Shown piece after piece: positions 47,113 through 58,060 of a stretch of 64,000 nt of DNA. The stretch's first letter is position 1; the number at the start of each line of letters is the position of its first letter. The notes below the pieces were generated by a model. That model was not told the origin of the DNA. It saw only the letters and a program-made list of their open reading frames with translations, and ran no database searches. Both the position numbers and the translations under genes were made by a program. Source of the stretch: Fremontodendron californicum (Eukaryota > Streptophyta > Magnoliopsida > Malvales > Malvaceae); NCBI GenBank assembly GCA_030761205.1, contig JAULJL010000035.1, positions 13,348,001 through 13,412,000 on the forward strand, written 5' to 3'.

Positions 47113-47460
47113 CTAGTTATTTTCAAAACAAGGATCAGAAAGAAAAACAACCTCTTCTTGAGTAACATGATTTTCCAAAAAGAGTTTGAGTCTTTGTCCA
47201 TTTACCTTGAATACGTTACCATTTTGAGGATTCTCAATGTCAACTGCTCCATAATGATACACATGCTTAACCACAAATGGGCCAGTCCATCTTGATCTCA
47301 ACTTACCAGGAAATATGTGAAGTCTAGAATTATAAAGTAGAACTTTTTGCCCAATATCAAATGTTTTTCTTGAAATTAACTTGTCATGAAAGGCTTTAGT
47401 TCTTTCTTTATGAATTTTAGAATTCTCATATGCATCATTTCTGAGTTCCTCAAGTTTTTG
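47113..47460 (-). pseudogene. Integrase C-terminal remnant of the Athila-like element
   Basis: The frame reads KIHKERTKAFHDKLISRKTF, then IGQKVLLYNSRLHIFPGKLR and SRWTGPFVVKHVYHYGAVDI, the familiar C-terminal part of gypsy integrases, to a stop after DPCFENN. The catalytic DDE core and the zinc-binding domain are absent: protease-side sequence (GENETFPVI) is joined to this remnant at about 47455-47475, an internal deletion of about 3 kb by family comparison. Confidence 0.88.
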
Positions 47461-48048
47461 TTTATGACTGGAAAAGTTTCATTCTCACCCAAAAAGGAAT
47501 ATTTTAGCTCGGATGGCAATGGTTTTAAATCCAGCTTGGGCGGTTCAATAGTTGATGGTACAGTGACATTTGTGAGTGATGGGAGTTCCTCAAACTTTTG
47601 TTTCCAACGATGCTTATCCTGAAAAGAATTTAACAAAGAATCAGTGTGTGAAATTTCTGAAGCATTATCAAACTCACATTCAATTAAATAAGCTTCTAAA
47701 GGATCATGGAATGTGGTAGTGGTGAGATGTTCATGAACAAGTTCTTCAATGAAATCCACTTCATGTACTTCTGAATCATCACCAGGTTGCTTGCAAGTGT
47801 TGAACACATTTAATTCTAAAGTCATATTTCCAAAAGAAATGTTCAAAATACCATTCCTGCAATTTATCAGAGCATTAGAAGTTGCAAGAAATGGACGGCC
47901 TAATATAACAAGAATTTGAACATTTGGATTTGAAACAGGATGTGTGTCCAAAACAATAAAATCAACAGGGAAGTAAAAATTATCAATTTGAACCAAAACA
48001 TCTTCAACTATCCCTCGAGGAATTTTTATAGAACGATCAGCTAGTTAA
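47461..48048 (-). pseudogene. Aspartic protease region of the Athila-like element
   Basis: Contains LADRSIKIPRGIVEDVLVQI, FPVDFIVLDTHPVSNPNVQI and ILGRPFLATSNALINCRNGI, typical of the Athila protease segment; the active-site motif DLGASVNLLPF lies just upstream in the preceding frame. A stop (TAA) at about 48045, where an in-frame residue is expected, separates the two. It then runs into the deletion junction with integrase. Confidence 0.85.
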
Positions 48049-49897
48049 AGTGTAACAGGTGTTTCCTTGAGTTCACCTAAACCTAACTGTTGATAAACAG
48101 AAAAAGGCAAAAGATTAACACTAGCACCAAGATCAAGCAATGCACGTTCTATTCTAGTGTTTCCAATGATGCATGAGATTGTTGGACATCCAGGATCTTT
48201 GAATTTTGGTGGAGTAAGGTGCTGAATGATTGAGCTCACACTTTCCGTCAGAAATGCTTTCTTTTGTACATTATGTTTCCTTTTAACTGTGCACATGTCC
48301 TTCAAGAATTTAGCATAAGATGGAACTTGTTTGATTGCATCCAATAAAGGAATGTTAATCTTAACTTGTTTGAAAAGTTCATATATTTCTGCATTTTGAT
48401 TCAAATTCTTTATTGTTTGCAACCTTTGAGGAAAAGGAGCAGGATGCATACCTTTTTTTTGTCCAAATTTTCAAGAAGTTCAGACTTACCATCATCCTTA
48501 CCATTACTTTTCGGAGGGGAAAGAGGATCTTGGTCTTTTGATGGAATGTTTTTGTCAATTGCCTTTCCACTTCGAAGAGTTGTGATAGAACTGGCATTTT
48601 CCTGTTGAGTTTCATTGGAGCAAGAAACAAGACATTGAGTAGAAGGGTTAGGCTGAGGTTGAGCAGGAAACTTACCTTTTTCTTGAGTGCGTAATGAAGC
48701 TGTCAATGTGGACAAGGTGTTTTTGATCTCATTGATGTCCTGTGAAGTTTGGTTATTCACATTTGCTTGTGTTTGCATGAATGCTTGCAATGTCTCTTCC
48801 AAGGTTTGTACACGTGAAGGTTGATAGGAAAAAATGTTGCCCGGCTTTTGAGATTGTGGTACCTGAACATGATTTTTATTCCGCCAACTGAAGTTGGGAT
48901 GATTTCTCCATTCAGGGTTATACGTTTCAGAGTAAGGAGAAGGAAAAGGCTTTTTAAATGTGTTTATGGAATTTACTTGATCATGCAACGCTTCTTTAAG
49001 AATGGGAATGTTTGGACATTCAGAAGTGGGGTGTCCCATGATTTCACAAATTCCACAACTGTCTTCATTTTTAACCGTTTTGACTTCTTTTACTTCTCTA
49101 AGTTCCATGGCTTCAATCTTTCTAGCCAAATTAGCTACTTTAGCTTTTATCTCATCTTCTTGACTAAAATGATATTTACCTCTGTTAGAAACAAGATTAG
49201 ATCTATTGGAACTTTCAGAGGAATTATCTGTGTGCCAGGCTTGAGAGTTATCTGCCAAATGGTCTAGGTAGTCAAAGGCTTCTTCAGGTTCTTTTTCTAG
49301 AAACTCACCGTTACACATTGTTTCAACAAATTGTTTAGTTTCGGGAGTTAAACTTTCATAAAAGAAACTAATAAGATGCCATTTTTCAAAACAATGATGT
49401 GGACAAGAACTTAACAAATCTTTAAAACGCTCCCAGCACTGAAAAAATGCTTCATTTTGATTTTGATTGAAATTTTGAATCTGTCTTTTCAAAGCAGTAG
49501 TTTTATGTGCTGGGAAAAATTTCTTTAGAAACTTAGTTTGTAATTCTTGCCATGTGCCAATTGACCTTGGTTTTAAATTATGAAGCCAAATTTTTGCTTT
49601 GTCTTTTAAAGAAAAAAGAAATAATTTTAGCTTGACAATTTCATTTGTACATTGTTGGTCATTAAAGGTGACACATAGATCTTCGAAGTCTTTTAGAAAC
49701 GAGTAAGCACTTTCCGATTCTAACCCATGGAAATTTGGAAGCAAAGCTATCATACCTGGTTTAAAACGAGAGTTGTTTGCATTGAGAGGAAAAATAAAAC
49801 AAGAGGGTGATGAGCTTCGAGTTGGTTGCAAGTAGTCACGCATGGTGCGTACTTGTCTGTTTTCACCTTCAGCATGAATACTTTCATTGTCAGCCAT
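48049..49897 (-). pseudogene. Athila-like gag, with protease start, frameshifted
   Basis: Starts at ATG 49897 (MADNESIHAEGENRQVRTMR); the upstream open frame to 49990 is leader. The Retrotrans_gag core includes FLKDFEDLCVTFNDQQ, KIWLHNLKPRSIGTW, KFLKKFFPAHKTTALKRQI and CWERFKDLLSSCPHH. A zinc knuckle follows (CGICEIMGHPTSEC). A one-base slip in an A/T run near 48455 ends the frame at 48410; the other frame continues HPAPFPQRLQTIK to the protease motif DLGASVNLL. Otherwise gag is nearly intact, in keeping with a young insertion. Confidence 0.92.
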
Positions 49898-50216
49898 GGT
49901 AGGAGTTGTATTAGAAAGATTACCTGAAAAAGTTTCACAATAAAATCTAACTAAACGACGAAATATAAAATCATGTCGCCAAACAAGCATAAAACAAAGT
50001 TAATATACAGATTAGGCGGTATAACCAACCAATAAAAATAAAACAAAGTTAATATACAATAGAAATATAAATATATAGAAAATTAGGCGGTATAACCAGC
50101 CAATAAAAATAAAACAAAGTTAATATACAATATAAATACAAATATATAGAAAATTAGGCGGTATAACCAGCCAATAAAAATAAATATACTTATAAACTTA
50201 TATACTTAGTATTGCT

Positions 50217-50234
50217 TCCCCGGCAACGGCGCCA
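50217..50234 (-). promoter_or_regulatory. Primer-binding site, tRNA-Asp type
   Basis: The reverse complement is TGGCGCCGTTGCCGGGGA, six bases inside the 5' LTR. This is complementary to the 3' end of plant tRNA-Asp, the primer used by Athila elements. Confidence 0.9.
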
Positions 50235-50240
50235 AAAACT

Positions 50241-51736
50241 TGATGGAGACTCAATTAAGAGTTGTAAACCCAAGTGCAGGTTATGTTCAAGTAATAAATT
50301 CTCGGGTGTCCGAGGTCGAACCACAGGGAAGCGTACTAGTAAGTATAAGTTTATAAATATATATGAAAAAGAAAATAAACAAGATATTAGGGAATCAATA
50401 ACAAAGAAAGTAAACAAGATATTAGAGAACAAAATAAACAAAATAACATAAAAGCAATTAAACAAGATATAAAAAAAAAAACAATAAGAAAAGATGTTGA
50501 GGTTAGAGAATCCACTCTTGGTGTTATGCTAAGATTAATCTTGTTTTATTACACAATTGAAATCCACACATAAAGGAGGTTCCAATCGGAAGGTTTAGCA
50601 ATTCAGTCCAAATTGTCCAACGTCCATAGCATATGATATTATGTTCATTTGGTGTCCTCAAAACTCATAAAAAGAGTCCAAGCATTCCTTATGCCAAGGT
50701 ATATGTCTACAACAAATCAAGGTTATGAAACCAAGCATTTACTGTGCCATTTTCATTGTCAATAATGAATCAAGATCTCTACTTTGCAAGTATGATTTTA
50801 AACCAAAAGAAAATATTATCTATACTAGTGTTTATAAATGATGATTCATTTTAGCTCATGTTTAAGAGACTAACCTTAGTATTTACCAAGAGCTTCACCT
50901 CATCACCTCAACAATTTGATTAGCAACACATACTAAAAATGAAAAGAAATGTAAGAAGCATAAGTAAATAAAGAAAAAGAAAACTAGAGAAAGGAAAAAA
51001 GAAGAAAACTTAGAGAATTTTATTACAATGGCTAATATCCTACCAATGTATAATGTATTCCAATACTCATCCAAGGCCCTCTATTTATACACATTTTGGA
51101 GGGCTAAATGACAAGAGACAAGCTTTACAAATTTCAAAGGTAGGTATAATAGGTGGGTGCATTTTTCTAACAATTTTCATCATATTGTATGACAATTCTG
51201 ATCAGCCAGCTTGATGGTCGATTTTGTCAATGTTGGAGGCTCGATCTGATATAATGGTCTTCTAGAAAAATATACCCCTATCAGTTACGGATCTATAGCC
51301 GTTGGAATCAGCGTATTTGCTGATGTGGACAAGAAGATATGGGCAAAATACGAAAATAGGTCAGTACAGACGTCATTGCACATCAGCCAACTTGATGGTC
51401 GATTTCGCTAGGGAACACGACTCCGTTTCAAGAAGTGTAAAACATGAAAAAGATAGATATGCCTCTTAGCTTTGCATGGCTACAAATTTTAGCCTTATTG
51501 CTTCAGTGAAACTCGAGATATGGCTGATATGGCAAACGGTGTCGGAACTGGAACTGAACTGGATTTGCCCTTAATTCTAGTAATCTGAAATCACTCAAAG
51601 AAACTTGTGAAAAACACCAAATTACATAAAAATATAAAAGATCATAAACACAATTAGACTAAACAATAATAACTCGTATTTGACACAAAACAATAATAAA
51701 ACATAACTAAAAACTATATAATTATACGAGTTATCA
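50241..51736 (-). repeat. 5' LTR of the Athila-like element (1496 bp)
   Basis: Pairs with 42484-43977. By eye about 12 substitutions and one 2-bp A-run difference separate them, under 1% divergence. Contains the promoter of the retrotransposon in minus orientation; ORFs inside are noncoding. Confidence 0.95.
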
Positions 51737-52973
51737 TCAATTAAAGGAAAAAATACATTTTCACACATTGCATTTTCTATATTCATGCATTTTATATAAT
51801 ATGTGAGTTTTGCTATGATAATTTCTATGATATTGTTATGATTTTGAGTTATGTTATATTGTTTATTGTATGATTTGGAATATTTCATGATATCCTATGC
51901 TTTTTATTTAGTTTTTTGTCATATTATTTAGCATATACTATGTTCATGCATTATTATTTTCATGCATATTATATGATAGCATTATTTTATATTTTATGTC
52001 ATTTAAATTATATGCCATATCATTCATATTTGCCATGTCATTTAAATTATTTTACTTAGAATATATCATATGACTTAGGATATTGCATTTCATATAGAAT
52101 ATATTATGTTACCTAGGTCATTTCATTTCATTTAGAATATGTTATATAACTTAGGATATTTCATTTCATTTAGAATATGCTAAGACATTTAAATCATATC
52201 ATATCATTTAGGGTGTATTATATTATTTAGATTTTTCTATGTCATTTTATTTATGTCATGCATATACATATTCATATCTTTTAAAATGTTTTCAAAAAGG
52301 TAATGATTTTCAATAAAATAAAGATATTCCGAGTTAAAATAATTCATGAGTTCTCTGCCGGGTTTGCTGGTGTGGATATCATCAATTTTCATTAATAACG
52401 GAATATCTTCTTTAAAAAGAGAATGATTCGGAAAGTTTTCCAAAACTAATAAAAATTTCTATATTTTGCCACTTTTGTTGGGGAATATAGGAAAATTTTG
52501 AATTTATAAATTTCGGATCATTTTCAATTAAAAATGGAATTATTTTTCTTTAAATAGGGAATTAACTTGAAATACTAAATTTGAAACCGATTTTTTACCG
52601 AGACTTGAGATAATGCACAATTAAAAAGGTACCGTTTTATGCGGGCGTTGTAGGGGTGCTAATCCTTCCCCGCACGTAACCAAGTCCCAAACCCGTTTCT
52701 TTGATTTCTCTGGTTTAAAACGCAGACTTGAATTTGGTTTTAAAAAATGTTTTAATTATTTTTTAAAATCTTTTTATAAAACCGATTTTAATAGGTGGCC
52801 GATCACACCTAACTAAAAAATATTGGTGGCGACTCCATGTCTTTTTTTTAAGGTCATTTTCAAATCCTTCATTTTTTAGAGGAATTAAGTCGATTTTTTC
52901 TTATTTTTTTAATGTCACGCTTAACAAATAATAAAATCTTGTGATGAGACTTGTTATTTTTTAGGTTGCGACA
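51737..52973 (+). repeat. 3' LTR of the Tat/Ogre-like element, right part
   Basis: Resumes with the duplicated TCAAT and matches 28575-29822 of the 5' LTR, ending ggttgcgaca, directly followed by the ATGCT target duplication in the CACTA gene. Confidence 0.95.
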
Positions 52974-55900
52974 ATGCTCATAGCGAGAACGTAAAGGATA
53001 AGAGAATTAGATGCCTTTGTGTGAAGTGTCAGAATAATCGGTTTGCAGAAATTGATGATGTTCACAGCGAGTACGTAAAAGATAATAGAATTAGATGCCT
53101 TTGTGTGAAGTGTCAGAATAATCGGTTTGCAGAAATTGATGAGGTGCGTAAACACTTGTATTATAGAGGGTTTAAGGAGAATTACTATATTTGGGATGTA
53201 AATGGTGAAAGTCATGAAGATCAATCATCAAGGATGCATAATGATGAAGTCGAGACGAGAAGTGACGATGAAAGAGATAATCCTTATGCTAGAATGGTTA
53301 TGGATGCTCTAAATCTGAATCTGAATTTAGGTGGTAATTATAATGTTGATGAGACAATGGTTCAAGATGATCAATCGAATTCAAGTTCAAGAAACTTTTA
53401 TTCGTTGTTGAACCAAGCAGATGAACCGTTGTGGTCAGGATGTACAAAACACACAACTTTATCTGCTGTGTCACAACTATTAAATGTGAAGTCTGAATTT
53501 AACATGAGTGAATCGTTTTTCAATCCTATAATGATTATGATAAAAAGGATGTTGCCAGAAAGTGATAATTTACCTGATAATTTTTACCGAATGAAGAAAA
53601 AGATGGCCAAATTTGGACTTCACTATCAGAAGATACATGCATGCAATAACAATTGCATGTTGTTTTATAACGAATCGGTTGACTTAGAATTTTGTTCCGT
53701 ATGTGGCCATCTTCGTTATAAACCAAGCAAATCAAGTGTTAGAAAGTCGAAGAGAATTCCTTATAAGATTCTTTTTTATTTGCCATTGATTCCGAAACTT
53801 CAAAGATTATAAATGTCAACGGTTACAGCTGAGAATATGACATGGCATGCGCATAACCGAAGGGATGAGTGATGAGATACCTTGTTGATGATGAAGCATG
53901 GCAAGACTTTAATCATACGCATCCGTCTTTTGCAGTGGAATCTCGAAATGTCAGATTGGGTTTGTGTGCAGATGGGTTTTGTCTGTTTACTCATGGAGCA
54001 AAACCGTACTCTTGTTGGCCTGTAATGCTTTGTGTATATAATTTACCACCATGGATGTGTATGAAGCAACCATATTTACTTCTTAATATGGTAATTCCGG
54101 GTTCGAATAGTCCATCACAGAATATTGATGTTTCTCTCAGACCATTGATAGATGAGTTGAAATTCTTGTGGAATCATGGTGTTCCGAGTTATGATGGGTA
54201 TAGGAAACAAAATTTTATATTAAGAGTTGCATTATTATGGACGATTAATGATTTCCTTGCTTACAACATATTATCAAGATGGAGCACACACGGTCGATTA
54301 ACTTGTCCTTATTGTATGGAAGAAGTTAAGTCATTCGGATTGCTTTATGGCAGGAAACCATTTTTTTAAATTGTCATCGGTAGTTCTTGCCTTTAAATCA
54401 TTCTTTTAGAAGACAAAGAGATAAATTTTGTCGAAGAGTTGAGCATGATTCTCCAATTGAGAGATTATCTGGTGAGGCAATTCTGGAAAGGATAGATAGT
54501 ATCCCGAATATCACATTTGGGAGTAAATTATGTGAACAGAAGTTGATTGGATTAAGAGAATGTCACAATTGGACGAAAAATAGTATTTTTTTGGGAGTTA
54601 CTTACTGGCATACCAATCTTAGGATGTGATGCATATTGAGAAAAACGTATTTGATAACGTGTTTAACACAATGATGGATGTGAAGGGCAAAACAAAAGAC
54701 AATATAAAGGCCATAATGGATTTATCGTTGCTTTGCAAACGGTCAGAATTAGAATTGGTGAAAAGCAATGGAAAAACGTACAAGCCTAAAGCCAATTACA
54801 CATTAAACAGGGAAGATAAAAAAAGAGTTTGTACTTGGGTAAAAGAATTACGACTTCCTGATGGATTTGTCTCGAATATTGGCCGTTGTGCAAATGTGGT
54901 TGATGGGAGGTTTTATGGCATGAAAAGCCATGACTATCATATTTTTATGCAGCAGTTACTTCCAATTGTGTTTCGAGATTTGTACCTAACACAATCTGGT
55001 ATGTAATTACTGAGCTTTCTCATTTTTTCAAAGACTTATGCTCTACAGAAATTCATGTGGACCAGATGGAGTTGTTGGAAACCAATATTGTTGAGACCAT
55101 TTGCAAGTTGGAAAAAATATTTCCTCCAGCCTTTTTTGAATCAATGGAACATTTGCCTATTCACGTTGGATGTATCCATTTCGAAAGGTAATTAACAAAG
55201 AATGTACGTAATCTTTTACATTATTTACTTTATTGAATTGAACATTTGTTAATTTAGTATTCTTTTCTGAATCTTAGATTTCTACATCATCTAAAGAGAA
55301 AAGTGAAAAATCTCGCATGTGTTGAATGGTCAATAGTTGAGGCGTATATAATGGAAGAAATTTCATCGTTCTGCGCCTTATACTTTGAACCAAATGTTGA
55401 AACAATATTTACTCGGGTGCCCCGAAATGATGATGGAGGAGATGTCGATCCCATGGGACGACTCTCGGTTTTCACACATGAAGGAGATCTTTTGGTCCGA
55501 AAAAAACGAAGGCTCGTTACTTAGAGCACGATGAGTACAATTTCAGCTGAATTATATGTATTAATGAACTTCGAAGAAGTCATACCTTATATTGAGTAAG
55601 AGATTTACTGTTCTCTCAAATATTAATTGTGAAATTACGTTATATAATTAAATTAGGGAAACTCATTATGTATCCAATCATTTTTAGGGTGTTTGATGAG
55701 ATAGTGAAAATCGATGCACCGAACATTACTGATGGTGAGTTGGAGAAAGTCCGTGCAGGTAGATTTAGAAAATGGATTAAGGACTACGTAAGTATTCTTT
55801 AATTTCTTTGTTCCGCTAATGCTTGATACAATTTGATAATGAATGTAATATTGTTTTCCGTTCACTATTCATATATAGGGTCAACAAGATTCAAGTCAAC

Positions 55901-56390
55901 ATAACTCTTGTATAGTTGAGTTATCTTATGATCCAGGACGTATGGGGGTTGGTGTTATTCTGGATATTTCATTAATGGTTTCAAGTTCCATACTTTAGAT
56001 TATGGAAAAAATCGAAAAACCATGAATAGCGGTGTATGCATCAAAGGCGACTGTTATAACGATTCTTCGCATGACTTTTATGGAATATTGTTAGACATTG
56101 TGGAGTTAGAATATTTTGGTGTGGGAAATCGGGTCGTACTTTTTAAATGTTGATGGTTTGATACGGATAAAGGAATTCGGGTAGATCCTCATAATGGGCT
56201 TGTTGAAATAAAGTACAGGTAATACTTGATTGTAATGAACCTTTTGTTTTAGCTCATCAATGTCAACAAGTGTATTACAGTTCTTATCCATCGAATAGAA
56301 GAGAACGTCGAGACTGGTGGACTGTGTTCAAAACAAAGACTAGGAGTAGATTTGACGTTGGATCTCAAGTTTTACAGTTCTTATCCTCAT
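52974..56390 (+). pseudogene. CACTA TNP2-type transposase, main part, degenerate
   Basis: Continues the N-terminal fragment in frame (IRCLCVKCQNNRFAEID, then VRKHLYYRGFKENYYIWDV). The core has NLPDNFYRMKKKMAKFGL and CNNNCMLFYNE, a frameshift at about 53800, then TWHAHN-like text, EAWQDFNHTHPSFAVESRNV, RLGLCADGFCLF, PPWMCMKQPYLLLNMVIPG and LTCPYCMEEV. Further breaks lie near 54370 and 54615 before MHIEKNVFDNVFNTMMDVKG and ELRLPDGFVSNIGRC, a stop at 55005, and DUF4218-like text (ETICKLEKIFPPAFFESMEH) with an apparent intron at 55190-55278. The C-terminal DUF4216-like part ends with QVYYSSYPSNRRERRDWW near 56320. At least five disruptions; clearly dead. Confidence 0.9.
52979..53146 (+). repeat. 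84-bp in-frame tandem duplication in the transposase
   Basis: 52979-53062 and 53063-53146 are near-identical 84-bp units (28 codons) encoding two copies of the Cys-containing IRCLCVKCQNNRFAEID segment of the transposase-associated domain, which normally occurs once. Frame is preserved. Confidence 0.93.
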
Positions 56391-56405
56391 AATTAATTTT
56401 GCACC

Positions 56406-57632
56406 TAATGTTCATGTCAAGTTTTACAGTTTTCCCAAGTCCATGACCTGAAAAAGACATAAGTAGACATGTAATAACATAAAACCCTACGCATGGCATT
56501 ACCGACATAATTTCTATACCTCGTATACGAGGTAGCCATGATGAAATAAACCGTATTTTCTGAATATATTGTCAAATGTATCCATGCTTTTTGTCAAATG
56601 TATCCATGCTTTTTGTGCATACTCGCAGGGGTTTTGCCATCTGAGAAGAAAAAAGGATTAGACATAATCAAAGGTTGCAAATGTGAGAAGAAAAATGTCG
56701 TTTTTGTTTGATACAAATAACAACTTAATTAGTGAAATAGAGTCATTAAAAATGGTTTTTAAACAAATTTGGCCTTTTACTCAAAACATTTTTATAATTT
56801 TGAGAAATAAAAAAAAATTAATTGCCATTAATTGAGAAAACAGTTATCAAGACAACTGAAAAGAAATTAAGAATTCTGTCAAAACTTCATTTTAGGGCTA
56901 AATAAAACAAATGAGCTTTGTTGGAAAGCATGAAGTTGATCGATCCATATTAAATAGGTCAAACCTCTTTACATTGTACCAATGTAATGTAAGTTGATCG
57001 ATCATAGTATCAAAGGAAGGAACCAATGTAAGTTCATCCTTCGTAAGCCTCATTGATCTTGTTTTATTTGAGTGGAGGGAATTAACAAAAAATAAATAAA
57101 TAAACAATCAAGGGAAGTGATGAAAAAGGTTAAGTTTATATGGGTATTTTGTTTGTAGGTCGCAGTGTGATAATTGGATAAATTTTTTTATTTAAACAAA
57201 ATTATAATCTATGAATAATATTACTTATCAAAAATGCTTTTTTGAATATATTATATTATTTTAAAAATCTTAATATATGCCAATATCAAAATCATATTTT
57301 TCCAATAAAAATATATTTATTTACTTACATAATTAAAGTTAAAATGGTGAAGTTATATATATATATATATATATGCTATTTTTAAATTTATTTAAAATTC
57401 AATTCTTTTGAAATTCTTTTTATTCTATATTTTATTTTATGATTATTTGAATTAATTGATTTTGTTGAAAAATACTTTGAGATCAAGATGTTCCTCACCT
57501 AAGAATATTTTTTAAAAAAATTATTGCTTATAATTTTTTTAAAGTTCTACTTTTCAAAAACTTTCTAAAACCATTTTCATTATTTATTATTGTGTTCTCC
57601 CCTTTTCTCCAATCAAGAAACGGATTTTTTAT
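56406..57632. repeat. Duplicated block, copy B of pyruvate kinase 3' flank
   Basis: Matches 16050-17201 from taatgttcatg through tccaatcaagaaa, including the palindrome acctcgtatacgaggt (56518-56533) and the ttgatcgatc pair. Differences include a ~24-bp tandem repeat at 56568-56617 (tttgtcaaatgtatccatgc doubled) and scattered substitutions. It begins exactly where CACTA coding ends and stops where the MULE region starts. No pyruvate kinase coding sequence is included. Confidence 0.88.
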
Positions 57633-57716
57633 AAGAATATTGCTTTTTTTTTTATTTATCGAAATACCGTTGTTTTCAAATTAATTCTCAAAATCCGATC
57701 TTTTTAAAATCAGCTG

Positions 57717-57745
57717 GGAAATCGCCATCTCCCATGGCGATTTCC
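57717..57745. other. Perfect 12-bp hairpin before the PMD gene
   Basis: ggaaatcgccat and atggcgatttcc are separated by five bases (ctccc). A second related half-copy (atcgtcatgggggtggcgatttccc) lies at 57787-57811. Function unknown. Confidence 0.7.
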
Positions 57746-58060
57746 AAGCGTAATTTTTTTAAAAAAATTAAAAAAAACCAAGAAAAATCGTCATGGGGGT
57801 GGCGATTTCCCTTGGTATTTTTTTTTACAATTTTATTTAAATTTTATAATATAACCGTTTGAAAAAAAAAATCAAAATTTTTTAAGGCAACTGTAACTTG
57901 ACCGTTGCCTTCAAAAATCCCACCCCCCACACACCACTCTTCTATAAATAAAACCCATCCTCCCTCAGTTTTTTTTACAACTTAATTTATTTTTCTTTCT
58001 TCTTTCTACAACAAATTTTTTTTTCTACCAACAATATTTTTTCTACAACAATATTTTAAG

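Larger units (their letters stand above)
42484..51736 (-). mobile_element. Athila-like Ty3/gypsy retrotransposon carrying a LOG gene
   Basis: Complete ends: LTRs 42484-43977 and 50241-51736, target duplications TCAAT at 42479-42483 and 51737-51741, and the uninterrupted target (cctcaattaaagg) seen in the 5' LTR near 28574. Order in transcription direction: 5' LTR, tRNA-Asp primer site, gag, protease, integrase C-terminal remnant, unidentified ORF, LOG, noncoding 3' region, polypurine tract, 3' LTR. Reverse transcriptase, RNase H and most of integrase are missing. The two LTRs differ at about a dozen positions by eye, so the insertion is young. Confidence 0.93.
24904..52973 (+). mobile_element. 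Tat/Ogre-like Ty3/gypsy LTR retrotransposon, non-autonomous, complete ends
   Basis: Two LTRs starting TGTAGACACC and ending GTTGCGACA enclose a ~9.0-kb internal region. Perfect 5-bp target duplications ATGCT lie at 24899-24903 and 52974-52978. The primer site is at 29826 and the polypurine tract abuts the 3' LTR. Internal coding is limited to two broken gag-like modules; I see no protease, reverse transcriptase, RNase H or integrase motif, so the copy depends on other elements. LTR size (4919 bp; 3' copy about 4909 bp after removing its insertion) and the TGGCGACTCC-type primer site fit the Tat/Ogre group. Confidence 0.92.
23083..56400 (+). mobile_element. CACTA (En/Spm) transposon, 3'-truncated and interrupted by a gypsy element
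   Basis: The 5' terminus CACTACAAGAGAA at 23083 is the diagnostic CACTA end, followed by dense subterminal repeats. A TNP2-type transposase begins at 24799 and resumes in frame at 52974 after the 28-kb gypsy insertion. Coding similarity ends near 56370. I find no reverse-complement terminus (…CTTGTAGTG) nor subterminal 'cgtcggtaa' cluster before or after 56400, so the right end is missing. Without the insertion the visible part is about 5.2 kb. Confidence 0.88.

Noticed and set aside
48821..49267. 148-codon ORF on the + strand
   Set aside because: Antisense shadow of Athila gag.
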